Below, in pieces: positions 1 through 10,337 of a stretch of 17,070 nucleotides of DNA (positions within the stretch are counted from its first letter, which is position 1; every line of letters starts with the position of its first letter). The stretch is from NCBI GenBank assembly GCA_003833135.1, contig QZLH01000628.1:22559-39628 (forward strand). The letters run 5' to 3'. Under the pieces are notes generated by a model. It worked only from the letters and a program-made list of their open reading frames with translations, was not told the origin of the DNA and did no database searches. This DNA is from Oehlia diaphana. Lineage: Eukaryota > Glomeromycota > Glomeromycetes > Glomerales > Glomeraceae. Made by a program: the position numbers and the translations under genes.

Positions 1-833
1 AAAAAAATAATTTTTTTTTTGTATTTTTTTTTTTTTAGAAATTTTTTTTTTTTTTTTTTTTTTTTAGAAATAGAATAAATTTTTTTATAGAATAAACTTT
101 TTTTTTTATTATATATATATATATATATTCACTAAATGTTACTCGAAAAAAAAAAAAAAAAAAAATGGCTTATAAAATAATATTGAACTTTTTTTGTATT
201 GTATGTTTTTTAAAAATATTCCGCGCCCCGAAATATAAAATGTAATCCATTTATTTATTTCCCTTATATTTATTTATATGTCGTGTTTAAATAAATATAA
301 AATCGATGTATTATATAATTTATATTTAAAAAATTTGAAAATAAGATTTTTTGCCATTCATTATACGTAGTAAAAAAATTCTTTTTTATATGCAAGATTG
401 ATATTGTAATACTGTATTATATATGCAAATATTTATTATTTTTGAAAAACTTTGTTGGTATTTTTATTTCTCTCTAAAAATACATTTTTTTTTATAGTTT
501 ATAATAGAAATAGATTTTGATCTTGGATCATATACTCATATAGTCGTATACCTCATACGAAGTCGTGATCATATATAATCATATATACTGTATATTTTAT
601 AATTTATAATAGAATCATATACTGTACATAAACTGATTACATTATTTTAATACCAAGGTTTAAAAAATCTATACTTGCCGTCGGTCTAGTTATGTTTCAC
701 GTGAATCATAAATCTCATGTAATGGTGTAAAATCTTTATATATTTTCTTTATAATAATTTATCCAAACGGTTCAAATTTCAAATTAAATTTTTTTTTTTA
801 ACCTGTCTTAATACCCTGTACCATAGTTTCTTT

Positions 834-940
834 AGTCTTTACACTACCTTTACTATCTTTATTACCTTTACACTATCTTTACACTTTTGCACTCACTATC
901 TTTTTATATTATCTTTGCATTCCCTACCTTTGCACTATCT
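834..940. repeat. Degenerate pyrimidine-rich CTTTACACTATC repeats
   Basis: The words CTTTACACTA, CTTTACTATC, CTTTACACTATC, CTTTACAC and CTTTGCACTATC follow one another with variable spacing over about 100 bp. This looks like a decayed minisatellite. No coding or regulatory role is visible. Confidence 0.45.
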
Positions 941-1113
941 GTTATATGTTATATATTGATAATACATGATATTTTACTATTATTACTATATAAATGCCAA
1001 ATTTTTAAATTGTCTTTAAACATATAAATACATGAATGAATGATAAATAAATATACAAGTGTTCATAAATTAATAAAGTCACAATCATGATATAAAAATT
1101 ACAATTACACTAA

Positions 1114-1149
1114 AATGTTACTAATGTTACTAATGTTACTAATGTTCAC
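1114..1149. repeat. 9-bp tandem repeat AATGTTACT, about 3.7 copies
   Basis: Three exact AATGTTACT units are followed by a partial fourth (AATGTTCAC). It lies within 80 bp beyond the stop codon of the minus-strand sorting nexin gene, so it is probably in that gene's 3' UTR. Confidence 0.85.
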
Positions 1150-1192
1150 AATTTCAATTCTAATATTAATAATATTAATTCTAATAAAATGT

Positions 1193-1471
1193 TCAGTTTC
1201 TTCCCCACCAACTATCAAACATTGAGGTTCTTCCAATAGAAGTTCTGGCTGTTTTTTTCAAGAAATTTCCCATACTTCCCACACCATCAACAACTCCTCC
1301 AACCATACCAGACATTGAACCAACGGAATTTACAGAAACTGGTCGTGATAATATTGGTCTTTGATCCTCAATCATCGATTCATATTTACTAGGATTTCGA
1401 GGGGATTGTGAGAGGGAACTATAATGAGGTTCATCAAAAACAGATCGAGCTTGGCGAAGCTCTTCAAGTAT
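1193..1471 (-). other. Last exon: end of BAR plus an unusual glycine-rich C-terminal tail
   Basis: The exon encodes residues 584-675. The first 12 or so finish the last BAR helix (ILEELRQARSVF). The rest is a serine/proline linker, then a Gly/Met/Val-rich run (about 634-651), then a basic stretch (FLKKTARTSIGR, 653-664), ending in FDSWWGRN. SNX9, SNX18 and SNX33 of animals end at or just after the BAR domain, so this tail of roughly 80 residues is additional. Its hydrophobic-then-basic pattern could be a membrane-contact helix; that is inference. Confidence 0.7.
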
Positions 1472-4192
1472 CTATTAATTTAATTAAGGATTAAATATTA
1501 ATTTATTTATATATATATATATTGTAAATAGTTATTTCACGGAGATACTGAACGTCCCGTATACAATTTTAAAATACTGATAGACTTTTTAGTTTCAATA
1601 ATCAAATAATCATCACCCAAAATGATATAAATACCTTTTCATAAACTTCGATTTGCCCGTCCAAATATTGTTTCGTATTTTCCCTGAAATCTTGAACACG
1701 CTCATCGTGAATTCGGTCTACTTCTGCAAGTGTAACATTAAATACCGTATCACAACGAGAACGAATCGTTTCAATATCTACGTCCTTGTTGAGGTAATAA
1801 ATAACAATTAGATATTATTTCTTTCATGTTAATAGATTATAAAAATCTTACCCCCAAATGCTGTAAACTCTCATTTTCTTCGGATACTTCTTTGAATTTC
1901 TTGTAAGCGCCCGTGTGCATATCAACTAAAGGCTACAAAATTATGAATATCTATTTGGTTAAGTTGATTCAATTTTTGTAGATGATATAATAATCTAATA
2001 CTATGTAAATCATTGACTTTCTAAGTACTGAAATTCATGATCGCCCTGGATTATGTATATAAACCATTTATTCTCCCTTGTATTGTACTTTAATAAATAC
2101 CTCATTATTACTAAATGGATAATTATGCTCTTTAAAATTTTCAATCCATGGAATTACCGCTTCTTTTGCCTATATGTAATATGTAATATATATGTAATTA
2201 TTATCAAGGAATTCATATAAAAATGAAATTTATTTATGACTTACATGTGAATCATGTAAATCTGCTATCGTTTGCATGCTTTCGACTGTTGACTGAAGTG
2301 CTTTTGTAAGACTGAGACAAGCTGAAAAAAAAAATGATAATAATTAAAAAAATATTACCTATTATATTATCTAATCAAATAGAAATCAAAATAATTTAGA
2401 ATATTTACCATGACATCCATCCCTCCAACACCATGCACCATCTTCATTCGTAGATTCAAATCCGTCGCCAGAATTATGACCTGTGATAAGTCTCAACAGA
2501 GCAAAACTCACTCTGCGATATTGATGTTGCATTTCTATATGAAATAAACCATTGTTATTTAAAATTTATAACATCTCGAAAATTAGAAGAATTATTAATT
2601 ACCATCAAGAGAATCCTTATGAGCTTGTGAAGCTTCATTTATCCAAGGCATTAATTTTTCCATTGCACGTGCATGTGCTTCAAACCGTTCCATCGTCTCA
2701 ATTTCACTAATTAGATCATATATATTAGATTTATAATATATATGCATATATAACTATTTGAACTTACCCGTCATCAACATTAAATTCGGGATGATAAACG
2801 TGTTGGAAAAACGCGTGACCAACTATCTTGTCAGACTCAAACCGTTTTTCTTGTTTACGCCATTCCTAAAAAGTTAAATGAATTATTAGATTTAATTTAT
2901 AACCTGGTTTAGAGTAAAATATGACACGTTACTGATTCGTCCTCACAACTCAAAAAGTGAGTTAATAAATCTGAGTATCGAATAACTGGATGACGAGCTA
3001 AACGATTAATAAATCGTTCCAATGCACGACGACGTTTTTCTATGAATTCCTCGTTGAAGCGTCCGGAATATTGTTTTTCTGGTAGAGGTGGAAGAACAAA
3101 TGCACCAAATTTAGCAGACAACCGATTATATAACCATTCAAATTGACTGAATCTTCTTTCAACAGTAACCCGAACACCATTCGGAAACTGACAAAGTAAT
3201 TCCAATATTTAGTCACACATTCAAAGCATATATGAAAAAGTAAGAACTCTGAAAAATTTACCAAAGATGTCACATGGAATATTGTGTACTCGGATACACC
3301 TCCAAGTTTAACACGTTTCTCAGGATTGTGGACTATAACCTTGAAAAGAACTGCTTTCTCATGCCAACTTGGTCCACTCTAAATAGATTAACAAATTGGG
3401 GTTAGTTTAATTAAAAATCATATTCACGTAGAATTATTTACCTGAATGTAATGTTTATCAGACTCTGTTATTTCATCTCCTTCTTCATTATCTCCCTTCG
3501 ATTCATTAGCCGAATCACTATCTGCAAATAATTCTCCGCCATTTAAAATGAATTCTTCAACGCCGGTAGTAACAAACCAACTAAATCGATTCAATTGTCT
3601 TCTGCCTAATATAGTACTACTACGGGAGGGACCATTAGATATTGATGTTGTAGTTGATGAAACCATGGAATCATCAGATTCACAAGATAATGTGGGAGAA
3701 AGAGCTAAATTATGAAGTTCCGCAAACTCGGTAGTATACTAATAAAATCTATGATTAGTGATTTTTTATTTTTTTAAAAAAAAATAATAGTAAAGTGTAG
3801 TCAAAGCAAAAACTTACTGTTATATAAGCTTCAGGGACAAGTCCTGTTATACCATCTTTTTCAGCTAACGACCACCCTTCAGATAAGTGCTCTTTCAAAA
3901 CGTTAAGAACATCACCAGCTTTAAAAGACAATTCCTGATAAGAAGCTTCACCCTCAAAGTTATATAAAGCTCTAGCTTGTCGACCAACTGGTTGAGTAAA
4001 AATTTCAGAAGCTCTTGGAGTTTTATCGTCTGCAGTTTTCTCATTAGGTGATACTGGCGTGGCCGGAGGTGACTCAACTATTGACTCAGTTATTGAATAA
4101 GTTGAATAAGTTGAGGAAATTGTATCTCGTTTTTTAGGACCTATAGAAAGTCTTGCCGGCTTTGGTGGGACAACTGGACGAACTTTAGACAT
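1193..4192 (-). CDS. SNX9/18/33-type sorting nexin (SH3-PX-BAR), 12 exons
   Basis: Exons in transcription order: 4192-3818, 3738-3442, 3378-3262, 3187-2933, 2865-2768, 2706-2603, 2534-2409, 2321-2245, 2169-2101, 1932-1852, 1784-1635, 1471-1193. All introns are GT..AG (61-87 nt, two of about 165 nt), and the joined frame gives 675 residues. An N-terminal proline-rich stretch (VVPPKPARLS, 7-16) precedes an SH3 domain (about 72-125: ALYNFE 75-80, W107, P120, Y123). A low-complexity acidic linker follows, with the NRFSWFV segment (175-181) that precedes PX in SNX9 relatives. The PX domain (about 236-345) has basic RRFS (274-277), PPLPEK (296-301) and the KRRR helix (314-317), the usual phosphoinositide-binding elements. 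Residues 349-590 match the SNX9 BAR region, including RCDTVFNVTLAEV. Family role: dimers bind PI lipids, bend membranes and link endocytosis to actin through SH3 partners. Residues beyond about 595 form an extra C-terminal tail. The start at 4192 is the first Met ahead of the SH3. Confidence 0.93.
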
Positions 4193-5050
4193 TATAATGA
4201 ATTGTTGAGTTGAATGCGTAAAGGTAGGGAAAGAACTTTTTAGAGAATCATTATCTCCTTTTTTCTTTTTATAAATTTATAAATTCGAATTCCCCCTGAT
4301 TGTTTGTTACCATATTTGGATTATCTAAAATTCGAAGGAGTTGTTAGATCAGGTGCAATATCACTGGTCACCACATACTACTATACAATTTTAATTTGCA
4401 TGACCCGAACAAAGGATCGACGTTTATTTTTCCGACTGTCATTTGCGAATATTTTTTATCTCAGAGAAATGATCTTGGTTAGGGAAATTGAGTCTGGATT
4501 TATGATACAATATTATTATATTATGATTTATGATAACTTAATATCATATAAACGCTTTTATTCTTTTGTCCCAATTGTGCAAAATTCTCACTTGGTCCTC
4601 ATTTGTTGGTTTAATCGTTCGTTTTAATTGCAAATTACTAAAGCTAAGTTTGGAAAGAATAGCTTTAATAGTTTTTAATGAGAAATGCGAAAAATTTGAT
4701 TTTTATAAGAAAATTTTATTTTAATAATATGTAAAATTTCGAAGGAAAAGATTTTGTTATAACCAAAATTTTCGTTAATTTTTATGATTAGTACGATACT
4801 GGTACGACAAGGGCACGATCACCTTTTATTATTTGCATGTAAAAAACTAATTAACGTTTTCCAGATGTCATGTCAAATTTCGGTTTTCGTTAATAGTTCC
4901 GTATTACAAGAACTTTTATCTGTTACATACTACCATGTGTTGATGTGTCTCATGATTTTGATCTTATGCACAAATAAATCATCCCACTGATCGTCATCCA
5001 CAATCGTTTTCCCACTCTCTCTTGATAATTTTTATTTTTTTCAAGTTGCA
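4193..5050. promoter_or_regulatory. Divergent intergenic region between sorting nexin and site-2 protease genes
   Basis: These 858 bp separate two start codons that point away from each other, so the promoters and 5' UTRs of both genes must lie here. The sequence has fewer homopolymers than the flanks. I could not fix a TATA box, transcription start or known factor site. Plus-strand open stretches at 4304-4627 and 4784-4990 have no recognisable domain and are treated as chance ORFs. A pyrimidine-rich tract ending in TTTTTTTCAAG lies just before the protease ATG and could be a 5'-UTR intron acceptor. Confidence 0.7.
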
Positions 5051-7429
5051 ATGGTTTTTTCAGACCTAGTGCTAACATTTTTAAGTTTTTGGGCACTTGT
5101 ACATGTTATATATCGTATATTATTACGGCAAAATTCATTGGTATTGACTTATTATTTTTCACATAATTATTTAATAATCCAGTTTATTTATTTTTTCTTT
5201 TCCTTTAGCATGGTACACATCAACATTTATCCCGAATAAATATTCCATTAAGTCACCTTCCAGTATCAAATCCAAATTTAGCATTTCATAAACCACCAAC
5301 AGTAACACTTAGTTATTTTTGTCTTCGCTATAAAACAACTAAATTTAATACATTTTTCCAGTCACTTGCAAATAGAGCACCAAAATTCTGGAAAATATGG
5401 TTTGATATAGGAGTTTTAGTCGGAATTTCAGCTATGATAATTGGAATCGGTGTTATGATTTTAGCAGGATGGAAATTATTAATGGGAATGATTAGATCAA
5501 TTGAATTTAATTTCCAGAATCATGATATCAATGATAATAATTTTTCTTTACAACCGAAACTTGTGAAAAGAAATGGAGAAATAAATCATCAAATTGAAAA
5601 GAATAATGAAGATCACCAAGTATTTATACCAGTAGTAAGTGTTTGTTTATAAGTGAATAATCATAATCGATTATAAATTCACATTTCACTGTTATAAAGA
5701 TACCTGGAGTGACATTACCAACTTCGCATCTCATATATTATCTTATTGCGCTTTTGATTTGTGGAATTATTCATGAGGCTGGACACGCCATTGCTGCTTA
5801 CCGGTATTTTTTTTTAAAAAAAAAATTTTTTTTACTTAAATTTATGTTAACGAATTATATTTTTTATTATGTTGTAGTGAATCCGTGCCAATAGATTATA
5901 CAGGAATATTTTTATACTTTTTTTATCCTGGAGCATTCGTTAGTTTTTCTGACTTGCATTTTAACAAATGTTTATTCAGAGAAAAACTTCGTATATTATG
6001 TGCGGGAGTTTGGCATAATATAGTCATATTTCTCTTTGGAATGTTTATATTGAATTCAGGAATAGTTACATTATCAATGAGTCTCACTGGATATAGATCT
6101 GTAGAAGGAACTGGAGTTAGTGTTATTAGTGTCGAGGTAAGAAAAATTATAATTATTTAACGTTTCGTTTATTTGATTTTTTTTTTTTTCATTGATGTTT
6201 AAAAAAAATATATATATATAAATATCCATGTTAAATTAGAGTACAGATTTAACTGGAATATTATATCCTTCAACATTAATAACAAAATTAGACGATTATG
6301 ACTTGAATGAGGCTTCATTGGAAAAATGGAACAATTTTTTGTTAAAAAATTACGAATTAACAAAAGGTAATTATGGATTTTGTGCATCAGAAAAGGATAT
6401 TACACCTTCATTAGATTGTTGTGATATCACCGCAGTTCATCCTTATGGAAATTCAGAAAACAAAGAAATTTCATGTTTTCAACGATCTGATCAAAGTAGT
6501 TCACATTATAAGGTAAAGATCTCGAACGGCTTTTTGCACATGAATTTTGATCGTGAGAATTCTTCACAGTTATACCTAATGTTACCATATTCTCTTTTTT
6601 TAATAATAATTAATTACTAAATTAAGATTTTCTTTTTTTTTTTTTGTTTAAAAGGAATTAAGTTGTCTTCATGCAAGACCAATATTAGTTAATATAAATG
6701 AACAAAGGTGTAGAAAGGATTTGGATTGTGATAATCCTTTACCTATGTGCGTATTACCATATACGCCTGCTGGGTTCCCCGTTCCCGTGAGGATTTATTT
6801 TAAACATCCTCCGTGGATTGCAAATCAAAAGGAAAATAAAGAACAAGTTTTATTATGGCTTGGAGACTTAGAAAACTTGTGGGAAATAGTACAAGTTAGC
6901 ACTCTTCAACCAAGATGGTCATGGGTTCCTCTATGGATTCCTTTCACTGTAGAAATAATCATAAGGCAAATATAATGTTCATATTTTGTTATAATTATTG
7001 GATGAGGTAATAAAAGTATCGATTTTCGGCCGATATTTCCATTCCAATAATATTATCAGTCAGACTACTAGGTCCGTGAGGATCGACATTTTCCTAATAA
7101 CCTGATTGGTAATAATCTTTAAAATATGTTATATATTAAACTACATTTATTTCATCGTTTTTTTTTATAGGTATACAGTATCATTTTCACTTGCACTATG
7201 TATATTAAACATATTACCAGCATTTCAATTGGATGGATATCATGCATTAACAACAATATTAACACGATTATATGAAGTTGATGATAGAGCGAGCACTGCA
7301 ATAAGCATTAGTAAAAGAACTCGACAAAGAAAAAAACTAGAAAATGGAATTGTTTATGGTGTTACCGGTTTAGTTGGTTGGGTTGTATTTGGGACTTTAA
7401 TTTCCGGTGTATTTTTTGAAGGACATTAA
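5051..7429 (+). CDS. Site-2 protease (S2P, M50 family intramembrane metalloprotease), 7 exons
   Basis: Exons: 5051-5140, 5209-5634, 5700-5803, 5878-6136, 6240-6512, 6655-6965, 7171-7429. They join in frame to 573 residues; human S2P is about 519. The first membrane segment is in exon 1 (about 5-25), another at 95-117, and the catalytic segment holds HEAGH (H197, E198, H201), the zinc-binding HExxH. LRILCAGVWHN (244-254) starts the next segment and matches the conserved S2P block. A cysteine-rich non-membrane loop (about 345-420) follows. The C-terminal part has NILPAFQLDG (501-510), where D509 is the third zinc ligand, and a last hydrophobic helix. Family role: second, intramembrane cut of membrane-anchored transcription factors such as SREBP (sterol/hypoxia response) in Golgi/ER, after a site-1 cut. 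The start at 5051 is the first Met and gives a membrane anchor directly. The sixth intron needs a GC donor. Confidence 0.94.
6966..7170 (+). other. Probable GC-AG intron in the site-2 protease gene
   Basis: Exon 6 reads open to a TAA at 6973-6975 only if it is not spliced. Splicing after ATAAG at 6965, before GCAAAT, and joining to the acceptor TTTTTTATAG at 7170, rebuilds codon 488 (AG+G, Arg). It gives VEIIIRYTVSFSLALCILN, which matches the expected S2P segment before the LDG motif. No GT donor nearby gives phase 2: the only upstream one, at CACTGTAGAA, would put exon 7 out of frame. The intron is 205 nt, longest in this gene. Confidence 0.75.
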
Positions 7430-8221
7430 ATTCGCAAATTAAAATTTATTTATTATGATATAAATAGTAGCTTATTTTATGAGGAATAATTCGTGTTTCT
7501 TATCTAAATCATTACAGAATAAAAATGTAACATTAACTTAAAAGAAAGACTACTGTATGGAGTAATGTATAAAGAGTATACCATCCAAAATTTAATAGAT
7601 CAGCATGATCATTGCAAATACAATATACATATTATCATAATTATTAATAAATATAAGGCGTATAGCAAGTACAATATCAAGCAATTGAATTTTAAAACTG
7701 CACAAGAATTGTTAAATTTGTATTATTTATTAACCAGATTGTTTAACCATAGAAATAAAAAAAAACTTTCATATTTAACTTGGAATTACACATTTTACAC
7801 AGTTTTACCATTTTTTAAAATGAAAATAAAATTTAATAAATTTGAATAAAATATTTTTATTTAACTGGAAATTAGGTTTATAAGTTAAGTAAGCATAAAA
7901 AGTTCACTTCCAGTAACTTTATACTTTCAAAAAACTTCCAATTATCACCCATTTTTTTCTTCAAAAATTGATTAACTTTTTTTAATATCCAGTTCTTAAC
8001 TTGAAATAATAAGAATTATTAATTTGAAATTTTTATTTTTTAGATTGGGATTTTATACCAAATTTTAAATAAAGTGATGTAATATTTAAAATTTGAAAAG
8101 AGATAATCAAGCCAATTTTTTTTGTAATAGATAATGTTCTTTTAGATATTAGAAATTTGTTGAAAATACCCATTATTTAATTTTTAAAATCCTAATAATT
8201 TAATTAATATTGTAGATAATG
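7430..8221. other. 3' flank of the protease gene and A/T-rich spacer; no gene seen
   Basis: AATAAA at 7518-7523, about 90 bp after the protease stop, is a plausible polyadenylation signal. The open frame at 7565-7849 is low-complexity and unlike any family I know. A perfect inverted repeat with 13-bp arms (8059-8071 and 8083-8095, loop 11 bp) is present and may be part of a decayed element end or a transcript hairpin. Confidence 0.5.
8059..8095. repeat. Perfect 13-bp inverted repeat, 11-bp loop
   Basis: CAAATTTTAAATA pairs exactly with TATTTAAAATTTG across AAGTGATGTAA. The composition is nearly all A/T, so chance is possible, but a 13-base perfect arm with a short loop stands out here. It lies upstream of the hAT relic and downstream of the protease gene. 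Confidence 0.6.
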
Positions 8222-9000
8222 GAATTAGAAATCAAGTTTGCCATAAAGTAATATATTGGACAATTGATAATATATGGATAAAAATGGATAGTGGAGAACA
8301 TTCCAGTTAGACAAATTGCATCTTTTCATAATAAGCTTCCTTCTTATGATAATGAATTTATTTCTAAATATTATAGAGTTGAACATTAGTAGAATTATAT
8401 AGAATAAGATGAAGGAGAAGAAAATTTTATCCAATAACTCATGTTAAAAATATTTTTGATAACCTTGCATAATGTAAGATGTGAAAGAATATTTTCTATA
8501 ATGGAATGGTATAAATAAAGGAAGAACCAGATAATAAATATTTTTTATTAATTCATTTTTATTCAGTAAATTTTCTTTAATATTAATTGTAAGATTAAGT
8601 GTAGATCGTTTACAAAATCTTACAAACTTTATACATATTATATTTGAATGCAAAAATTGAATCAAAATATATTACTAAAGATTTGAATATCACAAATGAT
8701 GAAGAGTTTTATCAATTAATATGAAATAGTATATATCAAAATATCAATGATAAAATTGAAAAGGAAGAGTTAGAAATTGAAGATGATAATAATGATAGTA
8801 ATCTTATTGATATAGAAGAGTATGAAAAATTTAATTTTGAAAATGATAATATTTTATAAAGTGAAAATTATTTCAATTTTATATTAAAAGAGTTAGTAGA
8901 ATTACTAAAACTTCAAAAACCACAAGTAATTATTAAACCTGTATATAATAATAATGTCATTGATTATAACAATAAGAATTTTAATTGGATAAACTATTAG
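8222..9000 (+). pseudogene. Decayed hAT-type transposase, C-terminal part
   Basis: Three frames are needed to read it. From about 8285 one frame gives VRQIASFHNKLPSYDNEFIS, then, past several stops, the hAT dimerisation-region signature CERIFSIMEW at 8480-8509. At 8601 another frame carries VDRLQNLTNFIHIIFECKN. From 8659 a third gives ESKYITKDLNITNDEEFYQL and an acidic tail to a TAG at 8998, broken by TGA at 8722 and TAA at 8857. CERIFS followed by a basic stretch and a RLQNL-like helix is the usual order at the end of hAT transposases (RNase-H-like fold). The N-terminal BED finger and most of the catalytic core are missing or unrecognisable. Extra sequence of about 70 bp sits between the two conserved blocks, perhaps an intron or insertion. 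It is clearly inactive. Confidence 0.75.
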
Positions 9001-9320
9001 ACAAATAATTTAATGCAAATAAAGAATAATAATTCTAGAGATAAAATAATATAATAGTTATAATAAAGAAAGATTATAAATTTTAATTGTACAATTATAT
9101 TATAATTTAATATTGATTATTTTCTACATCTTAAATGTTAATTTTTTTGTATATTTTTTTTATTTTATATTAAAAATTAAAACTAAAAAAAGAACTATTT
9201 TTTTAAATAAATACTAACATCTTCTATTGCAATATACCTAAAGACTTCAAGTAAATGTTGCCTTTAATTTTGAATTTATTCTTTCATTCTAATTTTTAAA
9301 GTTCAAGGAGTTTAGACAAA
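9001..9320. other. A/T-rich spacer; no gene seen
   Basis: This is low-complexity A/T sequence between the hAT relic and the four-copy repeat. It may include the 3' end of the hAT element, but I found no matching terminal repeats. Confidence 0.5.
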
Positions 9321-9733
9321 AGAAATATTAGTAGAGGTTTACTAATGTTTCTTAATTCTCAATTCTAATACCCTTTCATTTTGAAATTCAGTTTCATTAT
9401 GGTTAAATAAATTTACTTCAGTTATTTGATTAGATACCTACAAAAAAAAAAGAAATGCTAGCAAAATTTCACTAATGCTTCCTGACTCTTAAGTGACTCC
9501 CAAATCCTAATTTTTAACACTTACCTTTAATCTTTCATTTCAAAAGTTTAAAGCCAAAATTTGCATCCAAATATTTGAGTAAATACCTACAAATAAAAAA
9601 GATAAAAGAAATGTTAGTAAAATTTTATTAATGTTTTAACTCTCAATTTCAAAACCTATCTTTCATTCTGAAGTTCAAGGCTTTAGATATTTAAAAAACC
9701 AAAAAAAATATTAGTAAAATTTATTAATGTTAC
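9321..9733. repeat. Four spaced copies of a 30-bp dyad repeat
   Basis: Copies at about 9321-9352, 9451-9482, 9607-9638 and 9704-9733 share AGAAATRTTAGTAAAATTT followed by AYTAATGTT. The core ATTAGTAAA..TTTACTAAT is itself an inverted repeat. Between copies, diverged phrases recur (TCTTTCATTCTGAA, AAGTTCAAGG, ATACCTACAAA), so this is a decayed tandem array with units of roughly 100-160 bp. No coding frame is present. Confidence 0.65.
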
Positions 9734-10030
9734 TTAAATCCTACTTCTTGTTGTTGCTAAGGTTGCTTGCTGAAACCTAGGGGTTTAGGCAAGATGGCAT
9801 TTTTCCAAAAAGTAAAATTCTGCTGAACATATGGGCTGATTTGTCTACCTTTAATTAAAATATTGATTTTATTACATTTTTATTATACAAAATACTATAT
9901 GATATACAGTAAATTGGGGATGAGTATTAAAAAATATTTATTTAATATTATTATACTATAATTTGGTAAATATTTCTTTTAAATTAATATAATTCTTAGC
10001 ACTTACTATATATGTAAATAATTTGTATCT

Positions 10031-10173
10031 CAACTTTAAACGTAAATATCTCCAGATATAATAATCCAATCAGCAAGCTCTTTTTTCGTTCATATAGAGC
10101 AGATCAAGGGCTTTCCAAAGAGCATAAATTTATAAAAAATGAATCAGTGGATCCCAAGATATTTGCATTTAAG
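10031..10173. repeat. 143-bp repeat, copy A, with inverted ends
   Basis: It starts CAACTTTAAACGTAAATATC and ends GATATTTGCATTTAAG, so its ends are roughly inverted copies of each other. Copy B lies 164 bp downstream in the same orientation. The blocks CTCTTTTTTC, CAAGGGCTTTCCAA and ATCAGTG are shared between copies. No open frame is conserved. Confidence 0.75.
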
Positions 10174-10194
10174 CATATAAAAAAGTTTGTACTT

Positions 10195-10337
10195 CAACTT
10201 TAAACGTAAATATCTCCGAAACTAATGATTCAATTGGCAAACTCTTTTTTCACCTATAAAGTCCAGAACAAGGGCTTTCCAATAAGCCTAAAATATAAAA
10301 ATTGGATCAGTGAATCTTGATATATTTGCGTTTAAAG
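10195..10337. repeat. 143-bp repeat, copy B, with inverted ends
   Basis: It has the same length and order of conserved blocks as copy A and the same opening CAACTTTAAACGTAAATATC. Here the end GATATATTTGCGTTTAAAG is a closer inverse of its start. Similarity to copy A is roughly three bases in four by eye. Confidence 0.75.

Larger units (their letters stand above)
1..1192. other. A/T-rich spacer downstream of the sorting nexin gene; no gene seen
   Basis: This stretch has long poly-A/poly-T runs (1-180), an (AT)n run near 109-128 and no ORF worth keeping. It must contain the 3' UTR and polyadenylation site of the minus-strand sorting nexin gene, but I cannot place them. Other content: a perfect TTCACGTGAA palindrome at about 696-705, and a cluster of degenerate CTTTACACTA-like units at about 834-940. 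A 9-bp tandem repeat near the right end is listed separately. Confidence 0.6.

Noticed and set aside
3040..3273. Minus-strand open frame overlapping the PX exons
   Set aside because: It is out of frame with the PX coding exons and crosses an intron; it is a shadow frame.
4304..4627. 107-codon plus-strand open frame in the divergent intergenic region
   Set aside because: It has no recognisable domain, an irregular composition and a position inside the shared promoter region. It more likely opened by chance.
4784..4990. 68-codon plus-strand open frame upstream of the protease gene
   Set aside because: It is short, resembles nothing known and is not joinable to the protease in a way that improves it.
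6721..6975. Protease gene ending at the TAA at 6973
   Set aside because: This would drop the LDG zinc-ligand motif, which lies in an open exon with a good acceptor just downstream; splicing from the GC donor restores the full family architecture.
7565..7849. 94-codon plus-strand open frame after the protease gene
   Set aside because: It is Asn/Ile/Tyr/Lys-rich low-complexity translation of A/T sequence with no domain. It probably lies in or just past the 3' UTR.
8225..8665. Two minus-strand open frames of about 70 codons
   Set aside because: They lie antisense to the hAT transposase relic, whose plus-strand motifs explain the region better.
9321..9733. Possible CRISPR-like array (four spaced repeats)
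   Set aside because: The repeats are imperfect, spacing is unequal (97-156 bp), the spacers are related to each other, and the genome is eukaryotic.
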